NCBI RefSeq assembly: GCF_029543155.1
Contig: NZ_JARQXA010000003.1
Location: forward strand, 372,001 to 436,000
Direction of reading: 5' to 3'
Source of the DNA: Sphingomonas sp. HITSZ_GF
GTDB taxonomy: Bacteria; Pseudomonadota; Alphaproteobacteria; Sphingomonadales; Sphingomonadaceae
Length of the DNA: 64,000 nucleotides
Under the pieces are notes generated by a model. It did not search any database. It was not told where the DNA came from and was given only the letters and a program-made list of their open reading frames with translations. Each line of letters opens with the position of its first letter. Within the stretch, counting starts at the first letter, position 1. Below, piece by piece: positions 9,680-19,355 of this stretch. The translations under genes were made by a program, and so were the position numbers.

Positions 9680-10209
9680 CGAAGCTGCCGCTTCTCCAGC
9701 TTCCGGGCGAGGGTGCGCCGATGCATCCCCAGCCGCCGCGCAGTCTCGGAGATATTGAAGTCGGTCTCCACCAGCGTCTGGTGGATATGCTCCCATTCCA
9801 CCGTCTTGATCGACGAGGGCCGGCTGGCGAGCGGCGCATCGGGATCGCCTGCCTCGCGCCCGAACGCGGCTTCGATGTCGTCGGTGTTCGAAGGCTTGGC
9901 GAGATAATAGGAGGCGCCGAGCTTGATCGCCTCCACGGCAGTGGCGATGCTGGCGAAGCCGGTGAGCACGACGATCTTCATCGCCGCATCGGCCGCCCGC
10001 AGCGTCTGCACGCAGACCAGCCCCGATGCACCGCCCAGCTTGAGGTCGACCACCGCGAAGCCGGGATGGAAGCGCTCCATCAGCACGGTCAGGTCCTCAT
10101 GGCTCGCCGCCACCTCGACCATATAGCCGCGCCGCTCGAACGAACGGCGCAGCGTCCGGGCGAAGGACTCGTCATCCTCGACGATCAGCAGCTTCCGGGG
10201 GCTGGTCAT
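9676..10209 (-). CDS. regA: RegA/ActR/PrrA-type redox response regulator
   Basis: 177 residues. The receiver domain has the acidic pocket VEDDES, phosphoacceptor Asp55 (AVVDLKLGG), Thr83 and Lys105. A short linker leads to a Fis-type helix-turn-helix (TDFNISETARRLGMHRRTLARKL), the arrangement of RegA/PrrA/ActR rather than NtrC. The ATG overlaps the stop of the kinase gene (ATGA), so the pair is translationally coupled. Being last in the oxidase operon suggests that it regulates respiration genes, including perhaps its own operon. Confidence 0.93.
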   Translation of the reverse strand: MTSPRKLLIVEDDESFARTLRRSFERRGYMVEVAASHEDLTVLMERFHPGFAVVDLKLGGASGLVCVQTLRAADAAMKIVVLTGFASIATAVEAIKLGASYYLAKPSNTDDIEAAFGREAGDPDAPLASRPSSIKTVEWEHIHQTLVETDFNISETARRLGMHRRTLARKLEKRQLR

Positions 10210-11498
10210 GCCTGCTCCTCTCCCTCGCGGGCGATCGCGTCAAGCGGCAGGCGGATGCGGACGATCGCGCCGCCGCCGGGCAGGTTCTCCGCGCTGGCGG
10301 TGCCGCCCAGCGTCCGCAGCACGTTGACCAGCAGGAAAAGCCCCAGCCCGCCCCCGGGCTTGCCCTTGGTCGAGCGATAGGGCTGGCCGAAGCCTTCGAG
10401 CATGCCCGCCGCGAAGCCGGGGCCGCGATCGGCAACTTCGATCACCAGGTCGTCGCCGTCGCGCAGCGACGTGATACCGATCCAGCCGGGCGAGACTTCG
10501 GCGGCATTGTCGATCACGTTGCTCAGCACCTGGCGCAGCGCCGGATCGGAGACGATCGCCACGTCGGCGCCGAAATCATCCTCATAGTCCAACGTGCCGG
10601 TCAGCCGGCTGCCGCGCCAGTCCGCCACCAGAGCGTCGAGGAAGCCGCGCACCGTGGTGAATTCGGAGGCGATGCCGCGCGCCTCGCCGGCGGAGAGCAG
10701 GATGCCGCTGACGATCGTCTTGCAGCGCGCCACCTCGGCCTGCATGTCGGCGATGTCCTGCGCCATGTCCCTGTCGGCGGCCAGGCGCGGCATGCGCTGC
10801 CAGTCGCCCAGGATCACCGAGAGCGAGGAGAGCGGCGTGCCCAGCTCGTGCGCCGCGCCCGAGGCGAGCAGGCCCATGCGGACGATATGGTCCTCCTCGG
10901 CCGCGCGCTGGCGCACCTCCGCCAGCGCGGCGTCGCCGTCGCGCAGGTTGCGGGCGATGCGCGTGATCATCGTGACCAGCAGCACCGCGATCAGCACCAG
11001 GCAGATCAGGCTGCCGCCCAGATAGAGGCGGAAGGGATCATTGAGCCCGGGCGGCAGGTCGAGCGGCACCGGGCTGATCGCAATGGCGAACAGCGCCGCC
11101 CCCACCGCGCCGACGATCGCCCAGCTAGACCAGGGCTGGAGCAGCATCGCCCCGGTGACGACCTGGAGCAGGAACAACGAGGCAAAGGGATTGGCGAGCC
11201 CGCCGGTGAAGTGGAGCTGCCAGGCGAGCGCGGCCACGTCGACCAGCATCGCCACGGTCAGCTCCCAGTTGGTGATCGCCGCGCGCCGGTCGAGCAGCGG
11301 ATAGGTGCCCAGGTTGATCCCGGCCAGCACCAGCGGCGCCATGAACAGCGGGACGAGCGGCAGGTGCACGCCCATCACGAAATGGACGAAGCCGATCGTG
11401 GCGAGCTGGCCGCCCACGGCGATCCAGCGCAGCTGCACGAGCAGCCACATGTTGCGGCGGCCGGGGTCGGTATCCTCCAGCCCCCCGCCGGGGATCAC
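10206..11498 (-). CDS. regB: RegB/ActS/PrrB-type redox sensor histidine kinase
   Basis: 430 residues. About six membrane segments occupy residues ~15-180. The loop motif GGLANPF (99-105) matches the GGxxNPF quinone-sensing motif known for RegB. The H-box is AAHELGTPLSSLSVIL with His217, and Cys259 (ARCKTIV) lies about where RegB has its redox-active cysteine. The ATPase domain has DNAAEVSPG, DRGPGF and KPGGGLGLFL. The frame is open much further upstream, but that part is antisense-like; the GTG at 11498 overlaps the SURF1 stop (GTGA) and gives the family length. It would phosphorylate RegA according to quinone and redox state. Confidence 0.92.
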   Translation of the reverse strand: MIPGGGLEDTDPGRRNMWLLVQLRWIAVGGQLATIGFVHFVMGVHLPLVPLFMAPLVLAGINLGTYPLLDRRAAITNWELTVAMLVDVAALAWQLHFTGGLANPFASLFLLQVVTGAMLLQPWSSWAIVGAVGAALFAIAISPVPLDLPPGLNDPFRLYLGGSLICLVLIAVLLVTMITRIARNLRDGDAALAEVRQRAAEEDHIVRMGLLASGAAHELGTPLSSLSVILGDWQRMPRLAADRDMAQDIADMQAEVARCKTIVSGILLSAGEARGIASEFTTVRGFLDALVADWRGSRLTGTLDYEDDFGADVAIVSDPALRQVLSNVIDNAAEVSPGWIGITSLRDGDDLVIEVADRGPGFAAGMLEGFGQPYRSTKGKPGGGLGLFLLVNVLRTLGGTASAENLPGGGAIVRIRLPLDAIAREGEEQA

Positions 11499-12205
11499 GC
11501 GGCCGCTCCCCGCCTCCGGGTGACGAACCAGGCGGCCCAGAGGGCCATCGCCATCAGCCCGAACCAGGTGAGCGCATAGACCAGGTGATTGTCGGGGAAG
11601 CGGACCACGGTCAGCCCGCCCACCGGATAGCCGCCGGGGTTCGGCGTGGCGTCCGCGTCGATGAAGTACGGGGCGGTGTTGTTGAGCCCATGGGCTGCCG
11701 CGATAGCCGCGACGTCGCGCGAATACCAGCGCTCGCCCTTCGGATCGTTGTCGCGCAGGAACCCGCCCTTGGGCTCGGTGATGCGCAACAGGCCGGTGAC
11801 CTGGGTCTGGTCGGGCCCGGCGGGAACCTTGTTGCGCATGCTGTCGGGGATGAAGCCGCGGTTGATCAACACGGTGAAGTCGCGCGTCTGCAGCGGGGTC
11901 ATCACCCAATAGCCCGATCCGCGATCGGTGACTGCCTTCACCAGCGTGGCGCGGTCGTTCCGGAAATGGCCGATGGCGGTGACGCGGCGATAGGCGTCGG
12001 CATTTGCGGTGATGCCGCTCCAGGCACCGGGCCCGGGTGCAGCCACCGGCGCGGCGTGGATGCGGGCATCCACCGCCGCGATCAGCTGGTGCTTCCACAC
12101 CCGGCGTTCGAGCTGCCAGGTGCCGAGCGCCGCCAGCAGCACGGCGCAGACGATCATCGCCGCGGCGAAGATCCAGCGCCCGCGCGACCGGCGGCCCTCA
12201 GTCAC
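11495..12205 (-). CDS. SURF1-family cytochrome oxidase assembly protein
   Basis: 236 residues, with one membrane segment at each end (IFAAAMIVCAVLLAALGTWQL; LVYALTWFGLMAMALWAAWF) and a periplasmic middle. LGTWQLERRVWKHQLI, VLINRGFIPD and NHLVYALTWFGLA-like signatures are typical of SURF1/Shy1, which helps insert haem into subunit I of haem-copper oxidases. The GTG start at 12205 has GAGG about nine bases upstream. It lies between cyoD and the kinase in one operon. Confidence 0.92.
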   Translation of the reverse strand: MTEGRRSRGRWIFAAAMIVCAVLLAALGTWQLERRVWKHQLIAAVDARIHAAPVAAPGPGAWSGITANADAYRRVTAIGHFRNDRATLVKAVTDRGSGYWVMTPLQTRDFTVLINRGFIPDSMRNKVPAGPDQTQVTGLLRITEPKGGFLRDNDPKGERWYSRDVAAIAAAHGLNNTAPYFIDADATPNPGGYPVGGLTVVRFPDNHLVYALTWFGLMAMALWAAWFVTRRRGAAA

Positions 12206-12215
12206 TGCAGGTGCC

Positions 12216-12596
12216 TCACGGCAGCTGGCTCGGGTCGTGCAGCGGCATCATGTTCGCGTTGAGGTGGTACATCACCCACAGCGAGCCCGAGAGCATGATG
12301 ACCACGACGATGATCGTGAACAGCAGCGCGGTCATCGTCCAGCCACCCTCTGCGCTCGGCTTGAGGTGGAGGAAGTAGATCATGTGGACCACGATCTGGA
12401 CGACCGCGAACGCCATGATCGCCGCGGCGGTGGCGCCGTCGGAGAAGGGCCGCGCCATCACCAGGTAGAAGGGGATGGCGGTCAGGATCACCGAGAGCAC
12501 GAAGCCGATGACGTAATCGCGCATCGAGCCGTGCGGCACCTCGACTTCGTGGTGCCCGTGAGCATGCGCGTCGTGCGCGTGCGGATCGTGGCTCAT
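12216..12596 (-). CDS. cyoD: Cytochrome o ubiquinol oxidase subunit IV
   Basis: 126 residues with three membrane helices ([63 protein letters not shown]). The motif [13 protein letters not shown] is characteristic of CyoD. The N-terminus is unusually His-rich ([18 protein letters not shown]), a plausible metal-binding tract. It overlaps cyoC by 4 nt (ATGA). Confidence 0.95.
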   Translation of the reverse strand: MSHDPHAHDAHAHGHHEVEVPHGSMRDYVIGFVLSVILTAIPFYLVMARPFSDGATAAAIMAFAVVQIVVHMIYFLHLKPSAEGGWTMTALLFTIIVVVIMLSGSLWVMYHLNANMMPLHDPSQLP

Positions 12597-13222
12597 CGCA
12601 GCATTCCCATCAGATAGACAAAGGTGAAGACGCCGATCCAGATGACGTCGAGGAAGTGCCAGAACAGGCTCAGGCAGGCCAGGCGGCGCTTGTTGGCGGC
12701 GGTCAGGCCGAAGCGGCTAACCTGCACCATCAGCGTCACCAGCCAGATCGAGCCGAAGGTCACGTGCAGCCCGTGCGTGCCGACCAGCGTGAAGAAGCTC
12801 GACAGGAAGGCGCTGCGCCACGGGCCGGCGCCCTCGTGGATCAGGTGGTTGAACTCATAGAGCTCGATGCCCAGGAACGCGCCGCCGAACACCAGGGTGA
12901 TCGCCAGCCAGATCAGCGTCTGCGCCTTGTTCTCGCGCTGGATCGCCAGCATCGCGAAGCCATAGGTGATCGACGAGAACAGCAGCATCGCCGTGTTCAG
13001 CGCCACCAGCGGCAGGTCGAACAGCTCCTTCGGGCCGGGGCCGGCCGCGAAGTTGCCGCCGAGCACCGCATAGGTGGCGAACAGGATCGCGAAGATGAGG
13101 CAGTCGCTCATCAGGTAGATCCAGAAGCCCAGCATCGTGCTGTAGCCCTCCGGGTGTGGATGCTCGTCGAAGTCGTAGAAGCGGACGGGTTCGTCCGAAG
13201 CGGGAAGCGTGGTGGTGCTCAT
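12593..13222 (-). CDS. cyoC: Cytochrome o ubiquinol oxidase subunit III
   Basis: 209 residues with five predicted membrane helices, as in quinol-oxidase CyoC (two fewer than cytochrome c oxidase subunit III). Signatures include [36 protein letters not shown] and [18 protein letters not shown]. It starts three bases after the cyoB stop. Confidence 0.95.
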   Translation of the reverse strand: MSTTTLPASDEPVRFYDFDEHPHPEGYSTMLGFWIYLMSDCLIFAILFATYAVLGGNFAAGPGPKELFDLPLVALNTAMLLFSSITYGFAMLAIQRENKAQTLIWLAITLVFGGAFLGIELYEFNHLIHEGAGPWRSAFLSSFFTLVGTHGLHVTFGSIWLVTLMVQVSRFGLTAANKRRLACLSLFWHFLDVIWIGVFTFVYLMGMLR

Positions 13223-13225
13223 CGA

Positions 13226-15229
13226 TCAGGCTCCGGCGGCGAGCTGGCGCGTGCGCGCCGCCTCGGTCTCGGCCACGACTTCGGCGGGGATGTCGAAGTC
13301 GCGGTTGTAGTTGAAGGTATGGAAGATCGCGCCGCCGACCAGGGCGACGAAGCTCACCGCGACCAGCCACCAGATGTGCCAGATCAGCGCGAAGCCGATC
13401 AGGGTGCTGATGCCGGCCAGGATCACGCCCGCGCCGGTGCTGCGCGGCATGTGGATGTCCTTGAAGCCGGTGAGCGGACGCTCGGCGCCGCGCGACTTCA
13501 TGTCATACCATGCGTCGAGGTCGTGGATGACGGGCGTGAAGGCGAAGTTGTACTCCGGCGGGGGCGAGCTGGTCGCCCATTCCAGGGTACGGCCGCCCCA
13601 CGGGTCGCCGGTCACGTCCTTCAGCTCCTCGCGCTTCCAGATGCTCACCGCGAACTGGACCAGCATCGCGCCGATGCCGGCGGCGATCAGCGCCGCGCCG
13701 ATGGCGGCGACGATGAAGAAGATCTGCAGGCTGGGATCGTCGAACACCCGCATGCGGCGCGTCACGCCCATCAGGCCCATGATGTAGAGCGGCATGAAGG
13801 CAAGCCAGAAGCCCACCACCCAGCACCAGAAGCTCACCTTGCCCCAGAAGACGTTGAGCTTGAAGCCGAAGGCCTTGGGCCACCAGAAGTTGATCGCCGC
13901 GAACAGGCCGAACAGCACGCCGCCGATGATCACGTTGTGGAAGTGCGCGATCAGGAACAGCGAGTTGTGCAGCACGAAGTCCGCCGGCGGCACCGCGAGC
14001 AGCACGCCGGTCATGCCGCCGACCACGAAGGTGAGCATGAACGCGACCGTCCACATCATCGGCAGCTCGAAGCGGATGCGGCCGCGATACATGGTGAACA
14101 GCCAGTTGAAGAGCTTGGCGCCCGTCGGGATCGAGATCACCATGGTGGTGATGCCGAAGAAGCTGTTCACGCTCGCGCCCGAGCCCATGGTGAAGAAGTG
14201 GTGCAGCCAGACGAGGTACGACAGGATCGTGATGACGATCGTGGCGTAAACCATCGACGAATAGCCGAACAGCTTCTTGCCCGAGAAGGTCGAGGTGACT
14301 TCGGAGAAGACGCCGAACAGCGGCAGGATCAGGATGTACACCTCCGGGTGGCCCCAGATCCAGATCAGGTTCACGTACATCATGGCGCTGCCGCCGAAGT
14401 CGTTCGTGAAGAAGTTGGTGTGGGCGTAGCGGTCGAGGCCGAGCAGCGCGAGCACCGCGGTCAGCACCGGGAAGGACGCGACGATCAGCACGTTGGTGCA
14501 GAGCGAGGTCCAGGTGAACACCGGCATCTTCATCAGCGACATGCCCGGCGCGCGCAGCTTCAGGATCGTCACGATCAGGTTGATGCCCGATAATGTCGTG
14601 CCGACGCCCGCTACCTGCAGCGCCCAGATATAGTAATCGACGCCGACGCCGGGGCTGTACGCCAGGCCCGAGAGCGGCGGATAGGCCAGCCAGCCGGTCT
14701 GCGCGAACTCGCCGACGAACAGCGAGGCCATCACCAGCACGGCGCCGCCGGTGGTCATCCAGAAGCTGAAATTGTTCAGGAACGGGAACGACACGTCGCG
14801 GGCGCCGATCTGCAGCGGCACGATGTAGTTCATCAGGCCGGTGACGAACGGCATCGCCACGAAGAAGATCATGATCACGCCATGGGCGGTGAACACCTGG
14901 TCATAGTGATGCGCGTTCAGATAGCCTTCGTTGCCGTTGAACGCGATCGCCTGCTGGCCACGCATCATGATCGCGTCGGCGAAACCGCGCAGGAACATCA
15001 CCAGGCCCAGCACCATGTACATGATGCCGATCTTCTTGTGATCGACGCTGGTGAACCACTCCTTCCAGAGATAGCCCCAGAGCTTGAAATAGGTCAGCGC
15101 GGCGACAAGGGCGATGCCGCCCAGGGCGACGCCGGCGAAGGTCGCGACGACGATCGGCTCATGGAGCGGCAGCGCGTCGAGCGACAGCTTGCCCAGGATC
15201 GGGCTGACGGGTGCGGGTTGCGGGATCAT
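13226..15229 (-). CDS. cyoB: Cytochrome o ubiquinol oxidase subunit I
   Basis: 667 residues. This is the haem-copper catalytic subunit in the inner membrane: [11 protein letters not shown] near the N-terminus, the haem ligand in [16 protein letters not shown], the CuB/Tyr-crosslink region [12 protein letters not shown] and the HHFFTMG copper ligands, and HFHNVIIGG for the remaining haem ligands. The extended N- and C-termini (about 15 helices) are those of the quinol oxidase CyoB. It reduces oxygen to water while pumping protons, with ubiquinol as donor. Confidence 0.97.
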   Translation of the reverse strand: MIPQPAPVSPILGKLSLDALPLHEPIVVATFAGVALGGIALVAALTYFKLWGYLWKEWFTSVDHKKIGIMYMVLGLVMFLRGFADAIMMRGQQAIAFNGNEGYLNAHHYDQVFTAHGVIMIFFVAMPFVTGLMNYIVPLQIGARDVSFPFLNNFSFWMTTGGAVLVMASLFVGEFAQTGWLAYPPLSGLAYSPGVGVDYYIWALQVAGVGTTLSGINLIVTILKLRAPGMSLMKMPVFTWTSLCTNVLIVASFPVLTAVLALLGLDRYAHTNFFTNDFGGSAMMYVNLIWIWGHPEVYILILPLFGVFSEVTSTFSGKKLFGYSSMVYATIVITILSYLVWLHHFFTMGSGASVNSFFGITTMVISIPTGAKLFNWLFTMYRGRIRFELPMMWTVAFMLTFVVGGMTGVLLAVPPADFVLHNSLFLIAHFHNVIIGGVLFGLFAAINFWWPKAFGFKLNVFWGKVSFWCWVVGFWLAFMPLYIMGLMGVTRRMRVFDDPSLQIFFIVAAIGAALIAAGIGAMLVQFAVSIWKREELKDVTGDPWGGRTLEWATSSPPPEYNFAFTPVIHDLDAWYDMKSRGAERPLTGFKDIHMPRSTGAGVILAGISTLIGFALIWHIWWLVAVSFVALVGGAIFHTFNYNRDFDIPAEVVAETEAARTRQLAAGA

Positions 15230-15243
15230 GGCTGCTTTCGCGA

Positions 15244-16437
15244 TCAGGAAAGAGGGCGCGGCCGGGTTTCGGACGCGACACTGGGAGCAACGGGGCTGGG
15301 AGCGGTCGGGGTCGGCTTGGCCGAGGGCATGACGAGGCCCGCGCCGGTGAGCGGCGCAAGCTTGCCCGGCTTGGGCTGCATGCGCGCCGCCATCGGCTTG
15401 TCCTCGTCGCAGATCTCGCCGACGAAGCTCTTGCCGTCATGCATGTGCGTGCCGCGCGCGCCCGTCTTGTCATAGGCGATCTGGCGGACGTTGTAGAGGC
15501 CGGCCTTGCCCATGCCGCCCTGCGCATCGAGCGCCATCATCTGGTGCATGCACATCTTGCCGGGCTCGACGCACATGTTGGTCACGCGGTCGAACAGCCC
15601 GCTTTCCACCGCGGCATAGCGGCGAACCGGCTCGCCCTCGGTCGGGCGCTCGAGCTGGAGATAGGTGGCGCGGTCCATGGTGCCGCCCGCCTTCTTGGCC
15701 TCGGCGACCCAGGCGTCGAAGCCGGCCTGGTCCACGCTGTGCGCCTTGAAGCGCATCTTCGAGAAACCATGCCCGCTATAGTTGGCCGAGAAGCCCTGGA
15801 ACACGCCGGCCTTGTCGAACACGGCGTTGAGCGGCGTCTCCATGCCCGGCATCGCATAGATCTGCCCGGCGAGCGCGGGGATGTAGAACGAGTTCATCAC
15901 CGACGAGGCCGAGATGCGGAAATGCACCGGGCGGCCGATCGGGGCAGCCATCTCGTTCACCGTGGCGATGCCCTGCTCGGGATAGATGAACAGCCACTTC
16001 CAGTCGAGCGCGACGACCTGAACCTCGAGCGGCTTGACGTTCGCCGCGATCGGCTTGCCCTCGCCGGTCCGCGCCAGTGGACGATACGGATCGAGCAGGT
16101 GAGTCGCGACCCAGGTCAGCGCGCCCAGGCAGATGATGATCATCAGCGGGGCCGACCAGATCACCAGCTCCAGGCTGGTCGAATGGTCCCAATCCGGCGC
16201 GTAGGTCGCTTCCTTGTTCGACTCGCGATAGCGCCAGGCGAAGAAGATGGTCAGCGCCATCACGGGGATGATGATCAGCAGCATCAGGATGGTCGAGGCG
16301 ACCACCAGATTGCCCTGCTGGCGCGCCACGTCGCCGGCCGGATCGAGCACGATCATGTTGCACCCGCAAAGTGCCGCCAGCGCCGGCAATGCCAGCACGG
16401 CACGGAGGCGCGCGGAGAGGAGTTTGGGTCTAGGCAT
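15244..16437 (-). CDS. cyoA: Cytochrome o ubiquinol oxidase subunit II (lipoprotein)
   Basis: 397 residues. A lipoprotein-type signal ends at Cys24-Gly25-Cys26 (Cys26 likely lipidated), followed by two membrane helices ([40 protein letters not shown]) and a periplasmic cupredoxin-like domain ([22 protein letters not shown]). The CuA ligands of cytochrome c oxidase are missing, as expected for a quinol oxidase. The C-terminus is longer than the usual ~315 residues, with a Pro/Ala-rich tail. It is the first gene of the operon cyoABCD-SURF1-regB-regA. Confidence 0.95.
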   Translation of the reverse strand: MPRPKLLSARLRAVLALPALAALCGCNMIVLDPAGDVARQQGNLVVASTILMLLIIIPVMALTIFFAWRYRESNKEATYAPDWDHSTSLELVIWSAPLMIIICLGALTWVATHLLDPYRPLARTGEGKPIAANVKPLEVQVVALDWKWLFIYPEQGIATVNEMAAPIGRPVHFRISASSVMNSFYIPALAGQIYAMPGMETPLNAVFDKAGVFQGFSANYSGHGFSKMRFKAHSVDQAGFDAWVAEAKKAGGTMDRATYLQLERPTEGEPVRRYAAVESGLFDRVTNMCVEPGKMCMHQMMALDAQGGMGKAGLYNVRQIAYDKTGARGTHMHDGKSFVGEICDEDKPMAARMQPKPGKLAPLTGAGLVMPSAKPTPTAPSPVAPSVASETRPRPLS

Positions 16438-16474
16438 GGCGGGCGCCTAGGCGTCGATTGTTGCAGCGCACATA

Positions 16475-16487
16475 GGACATTTTGTCC
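16475..16487. promoter_or_regulatory. Short palindrome in the cyoA/transporter divergent region
   Basis: GGACA-TTT-TGTCC lies 38 nt upstream of the cyoA start and 114 nt upstream of the chosen transporter start. Its place suggests an operator or promoter-overlapping site for the oxidase operon. It does not match the Fnr box, and I could not fit it to a RegA site with confidence. Confidence 0.35.
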
Positions 16488-16600
16488 AATCCCCGCGTTG
16501 TCTGCTATGACGCAAGAGCGCCCGCGCTGGGCTATCCCCAGCCCTTCATGACGTTATGAAACGCGCTCGCGCGGCGCGTGTTGCAGAAAGTTCCAATTCG

Positions 16601-17929
16601 ATGAGCGGCGATACCGTCCCCACCCTTGAAGCCGAACGGGATGCACGCGTCCTCAATTCCGCGCATGGCCATGGCATCCATCCGGGCGAGATCGCGATCG
16701 GCGTCATCATCGGCCGCACCTCCGAGTTCTTCGACTTCTTCGTATATGCGATCGCGTCGGTCCTCGTCTTCCCCAAGCTGTTCTTCCCCTTCGCCGATCC
16801 GCTGCAGGGCACGCTCTGGTCGTTCGCGATCTTCGCGCTGGCCTTCATCGCCCGCCCGTTCGGCACGCTGATCTTCACCGCCGTCGACCGCGCCTATGGC
16901 CGCGGCGCCAAGCTGACGATCGCGCTGTTCCTGCTCGGCGGCTCGACTGCGGCGATCGCCTTCCTGCCCGGCTATGACGATATCGGCCTGTCGGCGGCGG
17001 CGCTGCTCTGCCTGTTCCGCATGGGCCAGGGCGTCGCGCTCGGCGGCTCGTGGGACGGCCTCGCCTCGCTGCTCGCGATGAACGCACCCGCCAACAAGCG
17101 CGGCTGGTATGCGATGATCCCGCAGCTCGGGGCGCCGCTCGGCCTGATCGTGGCCAGCCTGCTCTTCGCCTTCTTCGTCACCGAGCTGCCGGCCGAGGAC
17201 TTCCTCGCCTGGGGCTGGCGCTATCCCTTCTTTGTCGCCTTCGCGATCAACGTGGTGGCGCTGTTCGCCCGCCTGCGCATCGTGGTGACGCCCGAATATG
17301 CCCGTCTCTTCGAAGACCGCGAGCTCCAGCCCGCGCCGATCGCCGAGACGCTCAAGGCTGACTGGCGGATCGTGATCATGGGCGCCCTCGCCCCGCTCGC
17401 CAGCTTCGCCATGTTCCACATGGTCACCGTGTTCCCGCTCTCCTGGGTGTTCCTCTACACCAGCAACAGCCCCACCGGCTTCCTGGTGATCGAGGCGTTC
17501 GCGGCGATGGTCGGTACCGTCGCGATCATCTTCTCGGGCGTCCTGGCAGACCGCGTCGGCCGCCGTACCCTGCTCGGCAGCTCGGCCGTCGCGATCGCGG
17601 TGTTCAGCGGCTTCGCACCCCAGCTCCTCGCCGCCGGCGAAGTGGGCGAGATCGTGTTCATGTTCTTCGGCTTCGCGCTGCTCGGCATCTCGTTCGGCCA
17701 GTCGTCGGGCGCGCTCTCGGCGCTGTTCACCAAGTCGCACCGCTACACCGGCTCGTCGCTGACCTCGGACCTGGCCTGGCTGTTCGGCGCGGCCTTCGCC
17801 CCGCTGATCGCGCTCTGGCTCGGCAGCAGCTTCGGCCTGCTCGCCGCCGGCGCCTATCTCCTCTCGGGCGCGGCGATCACGCTGGTCGCCTTGTGGTTCA
17901 ACCGCGAGCTCGCCAAGACGATCGACTGA
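16601..17929 (+). CDS. MFS transporter of the metabolite:H+ symporter (MHS) type
   Basis: 442 residues from the ATG at 16601, with 12 predicted membrane helices. IGVIIGRTSEFFDFFVYAIASVLVFPKLFF matches the start of MHS-family carriers (ShiA/ProP-like), ARPFGTLIFTAVDRAYGRG is the loop 2-3 signature, and GVLADRVGRRTLL the loop 8-9 copy. An in-frame ATG at 16556 would add 15 residues but has no ribosome site; AGAAAG precedes 16601. Substrate unknown, probably a carboxylate or similar metabolite. It is divergent from cyoA and ends in a strong terminator. Confidence 0.85.
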   Translation: MSGDTVPTLEAERDARVLNSAHGHGIHPGEIAIGVIIGRTSEFFDFFVYAIASVLVFPKLFFPFADPLQGTLWSFAIFALAFIARPFGTLIFTAVDRAYGRGAKLTIALFLLGGSTAAIAFLPGYDDIGLSAAALLCLFRMGQGVALGGSWDGLASLLAMNAPANKRGWYAMIPQLGAPLGLIVASLLFAFFVTELPAEDFLAWGWRYPFFVAFAINVVALFARLRIVVTPEYARLFEDRELQPAPIAETLKADWRIVIMGALAPLASFAMFHMVTVFPLSWVFLYTSNSPTGFLVIEAFAAMVGTVAIIFSGVLADRVGRRTLLGSSAVAIAVFSGFAPQLLAAGEVGEIVFMFFGFALLGISFGQSSGALSALFTKSHRYTGSSLTSDLAWLFGAAFAPLIALWLGSSFGLLAAGAYLLSGAAITLVALWFNRELAKTID

Positions 17930-17950
17930 TCTTCAGATCGGCGGACAAGC

Positions 17951-17987
17951 AAAGAGCCGGCGCCCCGCACGGGTCGCCGGCTCTTTT
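17951..17987 (+). terminator. Rho-independent terminator, probably bidirectional
   Basis: Perfect 12-bp stem: AAAGAGCCGGCG at 17951-17962 pairs with 17975-17986, with a 12-nt loop and a TTTT run on the plus strand. It lies 21 nt after the transporter stop and faces the convergent gene ending at 18025. Confidence 0.9.
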
Positions 17988-18024
17988 CGTTTCCGGCCTC
18001 CGGCATGCGCCGCAAGGCCCGCCC

Positions 18025-18360
18025 TCAGCAGGTGGCTTCGCGCGTCGTTTCGCTCTGCTGCGCGGCGCCTGCTGGCGTTGCGTTCGCATCGACCGCGGCC
18101 ACCATCGCCGCGCTCGCGACATAGTTGCTGCCGGCGATGCGGCTGGCGGCGCTGCTGACCACGCCGGAATCGCGGGCGACGCGCAGTACGCGGCCAAGAC
18201 CCAGGCCCTTCTTCTTTTTCTTCGGCTTGCACTCCGCCGCCGCTGCGCCGGAATCGGCGCCGGCCTCCTGGCTGGTTTGCGAGGCTTGCGGCATCCCTGC
18301 CTGGGCCGGCAGGGCGAGCAGCAATGCGGCGCCGGATGCAGCCGCGACGAACTTCTTCAT
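18025..18360 (-). CDS. Small exported basic protein of unknown function
   Basis: 111 residues. ATG at 18360 has a strong AAGGAGGA site eight bases upstream and is followed by a signal peptide (KKFVAAASGAALLLALPAQAG). The mature part is Ala/Ser/Gln-rich with a short lysine run (ECKPKKKKKGLGLGRVLRV) and a C-terminal cysteine. I recognise no family. It lies 158 nt beyond the end of the His-x-Asp operon on the same strand but has its own ribosome site and a different composition, so I do not count it in that system. Confidence 0.65.
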   Translation of the reverse strand: MKKFVAAASGAALLLALPAQAGMPQASQTSQEAGADSGAAAAECKPKKKKKGLGLGRVLRVARDSGVVSSAASRIAGSNYVASAAMVAAVDANATPAGAAQQSETTREATC

Positions 18361-18518
18361 CACATGGTCCTCCTTGAACAAGGCGGCCGCGCGTCGAATC
18401 GGCGAGGAGCGAAACACGCAGCACCGCGCCCGCCCAGGGTGGCGGCGGGCGCGGGTCAGGCGAAGATTTCTGCGACCAACAGCGCCTGGGTGCGACGAAG
18501 CCGCACCCCAGGGCGCGT

Positions 18519-19355
18519 TCAGAGCTCCGGCAGGCCGTATCCCTCGGCATCGAGGATCGCCCGACCGGCGGCGAGCGTCGCGTCGGACCAGCGGTTGAAT
18601 GCGTCCATGAACGCCTCGCCAGCCGCGTCGGCGATCTCCAGATGTTCGGCGATCTCCTCGCGCCCGCCTTCCATCCGCGGCACGTTGCGCGAGAGCAGGA
18701 ACACCGCCTGCTCGCGGAGCGCGGGCATCGCATTGTACACCGCCACGTCGAGCACGGTGACGTGCATGAACGAATATTGCGCATGCAGCACCGCGGTCAT
18801 CGGGCGCTTGCGATCGGTGATGATCGGGCTGGTGTAGCGCGCCGCGGGATCGTTCCCCACGATCCGGCTCGCGCTCATGATCTGCACGCCCAGCGCGCGC
18901 AGCTTGTGGTGTGCCATCTCGTGGACGATCGCCTGCGCGGTGCCGAAGGGATGGTCGGCAGTCAGCATGATCGTGCCGAACTCGTCGCCCTCCGAATGGC
19001 TAGACGAGCCCGGGATCGCGCGCGCATTTTCGGGGATGCTGGTGTCGATCCAGGGCTGGATCTCGTCGAGCAGCGCGCCGGCCTGGGCCAGCGCCTCGGG
19101 CCAGGCGCCCAGGATGCGCTCGGCCTCGGCGAGATTGGTATGGTCGAGCGGCGCCGGCTGGTATTTGGGCCCGGGCAGCCCGCCCTCGGCACGGTGGCGC
19201 ACCGCCACCCTCCCGCCGAACAGGCTCGGCGCGTCGCCCACCGGCCGGGGCCGCCAGCCGCTCAGCTCGAGGATCGCCTGCGTGTCATAGCCGTCGGCCT
19301 GCGGCCAGGCGGTGCGCGACCAGTCGATATCGAGTGCCAGTTCGGTGCTCATCAT
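18519..19355 (-). CDS. HExxH-motif putative peptide-modifying enzyme (aKG-HExxH-like)
   Basis: 278 residues, no signal peptide. The HEMAH motif at 145-149 (QAIVHEMAHHKL) is preceded by DEFGTIML, and further histidines follow in VLHAQYSFMHVTV (191, 198). This resembles the HEXXH domain found next to or fused with peptide-modifying radical SAM enzymes; some members of that group are known to be alpha-ketoglutarate-dependent peptide beta-hydroxylases rather than proteases. It is the last gene of the operon and its start overlaps the previous stop (ATGATGA context; a second ATG follows at once). Candidate role: hydroxylating or otherwise tailoring the His-x-Asp substrates. A metallopeptidase role is the alternative. 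Confidence 0.7.
   Translation of the reverse strand: MMSTELALDIDWSRTAWPQADGYDTQAILELSGWRPRPVGDAPSLFGGRVAVRHRAEGGLPGPKYQPAPLDHTNLAEAERILGAWPEALAQAGALLDEIQPWIDTSIPENARAIPGSSSHSEGDEFGTIMLTADHPFGTAQAIVHEMAHHKLRALGVQIMSASRIVGNDPAARYTSPIITDRKRPMTAVLHAQYSFMHVTVLDVAVYNAMPALREQAVFLLSRNVPRMEGGREEIAEHLEIADAAGEAFMDAFNRWSDATLAAGRAILDAEGYGLPEL

Noticed and set aside
11499..12098. N-terminal extension of the RegB kinase frame
   Set aside because: The extension runs through SURF1 in another frame and has no kinase-like sequence; the GTG at 11498 overlaps the SURF1 stop and gives the family length.
12656..14593. Long plus-strand open frame opposite cyoB/cyoC
   Set aside because: Antisense of highly conserved oxidase subunits; no ribosome site or domain.
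18025..18360. Small exported protein as a third substrate of the HxD system
   Set aside because: It has no H-x-D motif, has its own strong ribosome site and a signal peptide, and lies beyond a 158-nt gap.
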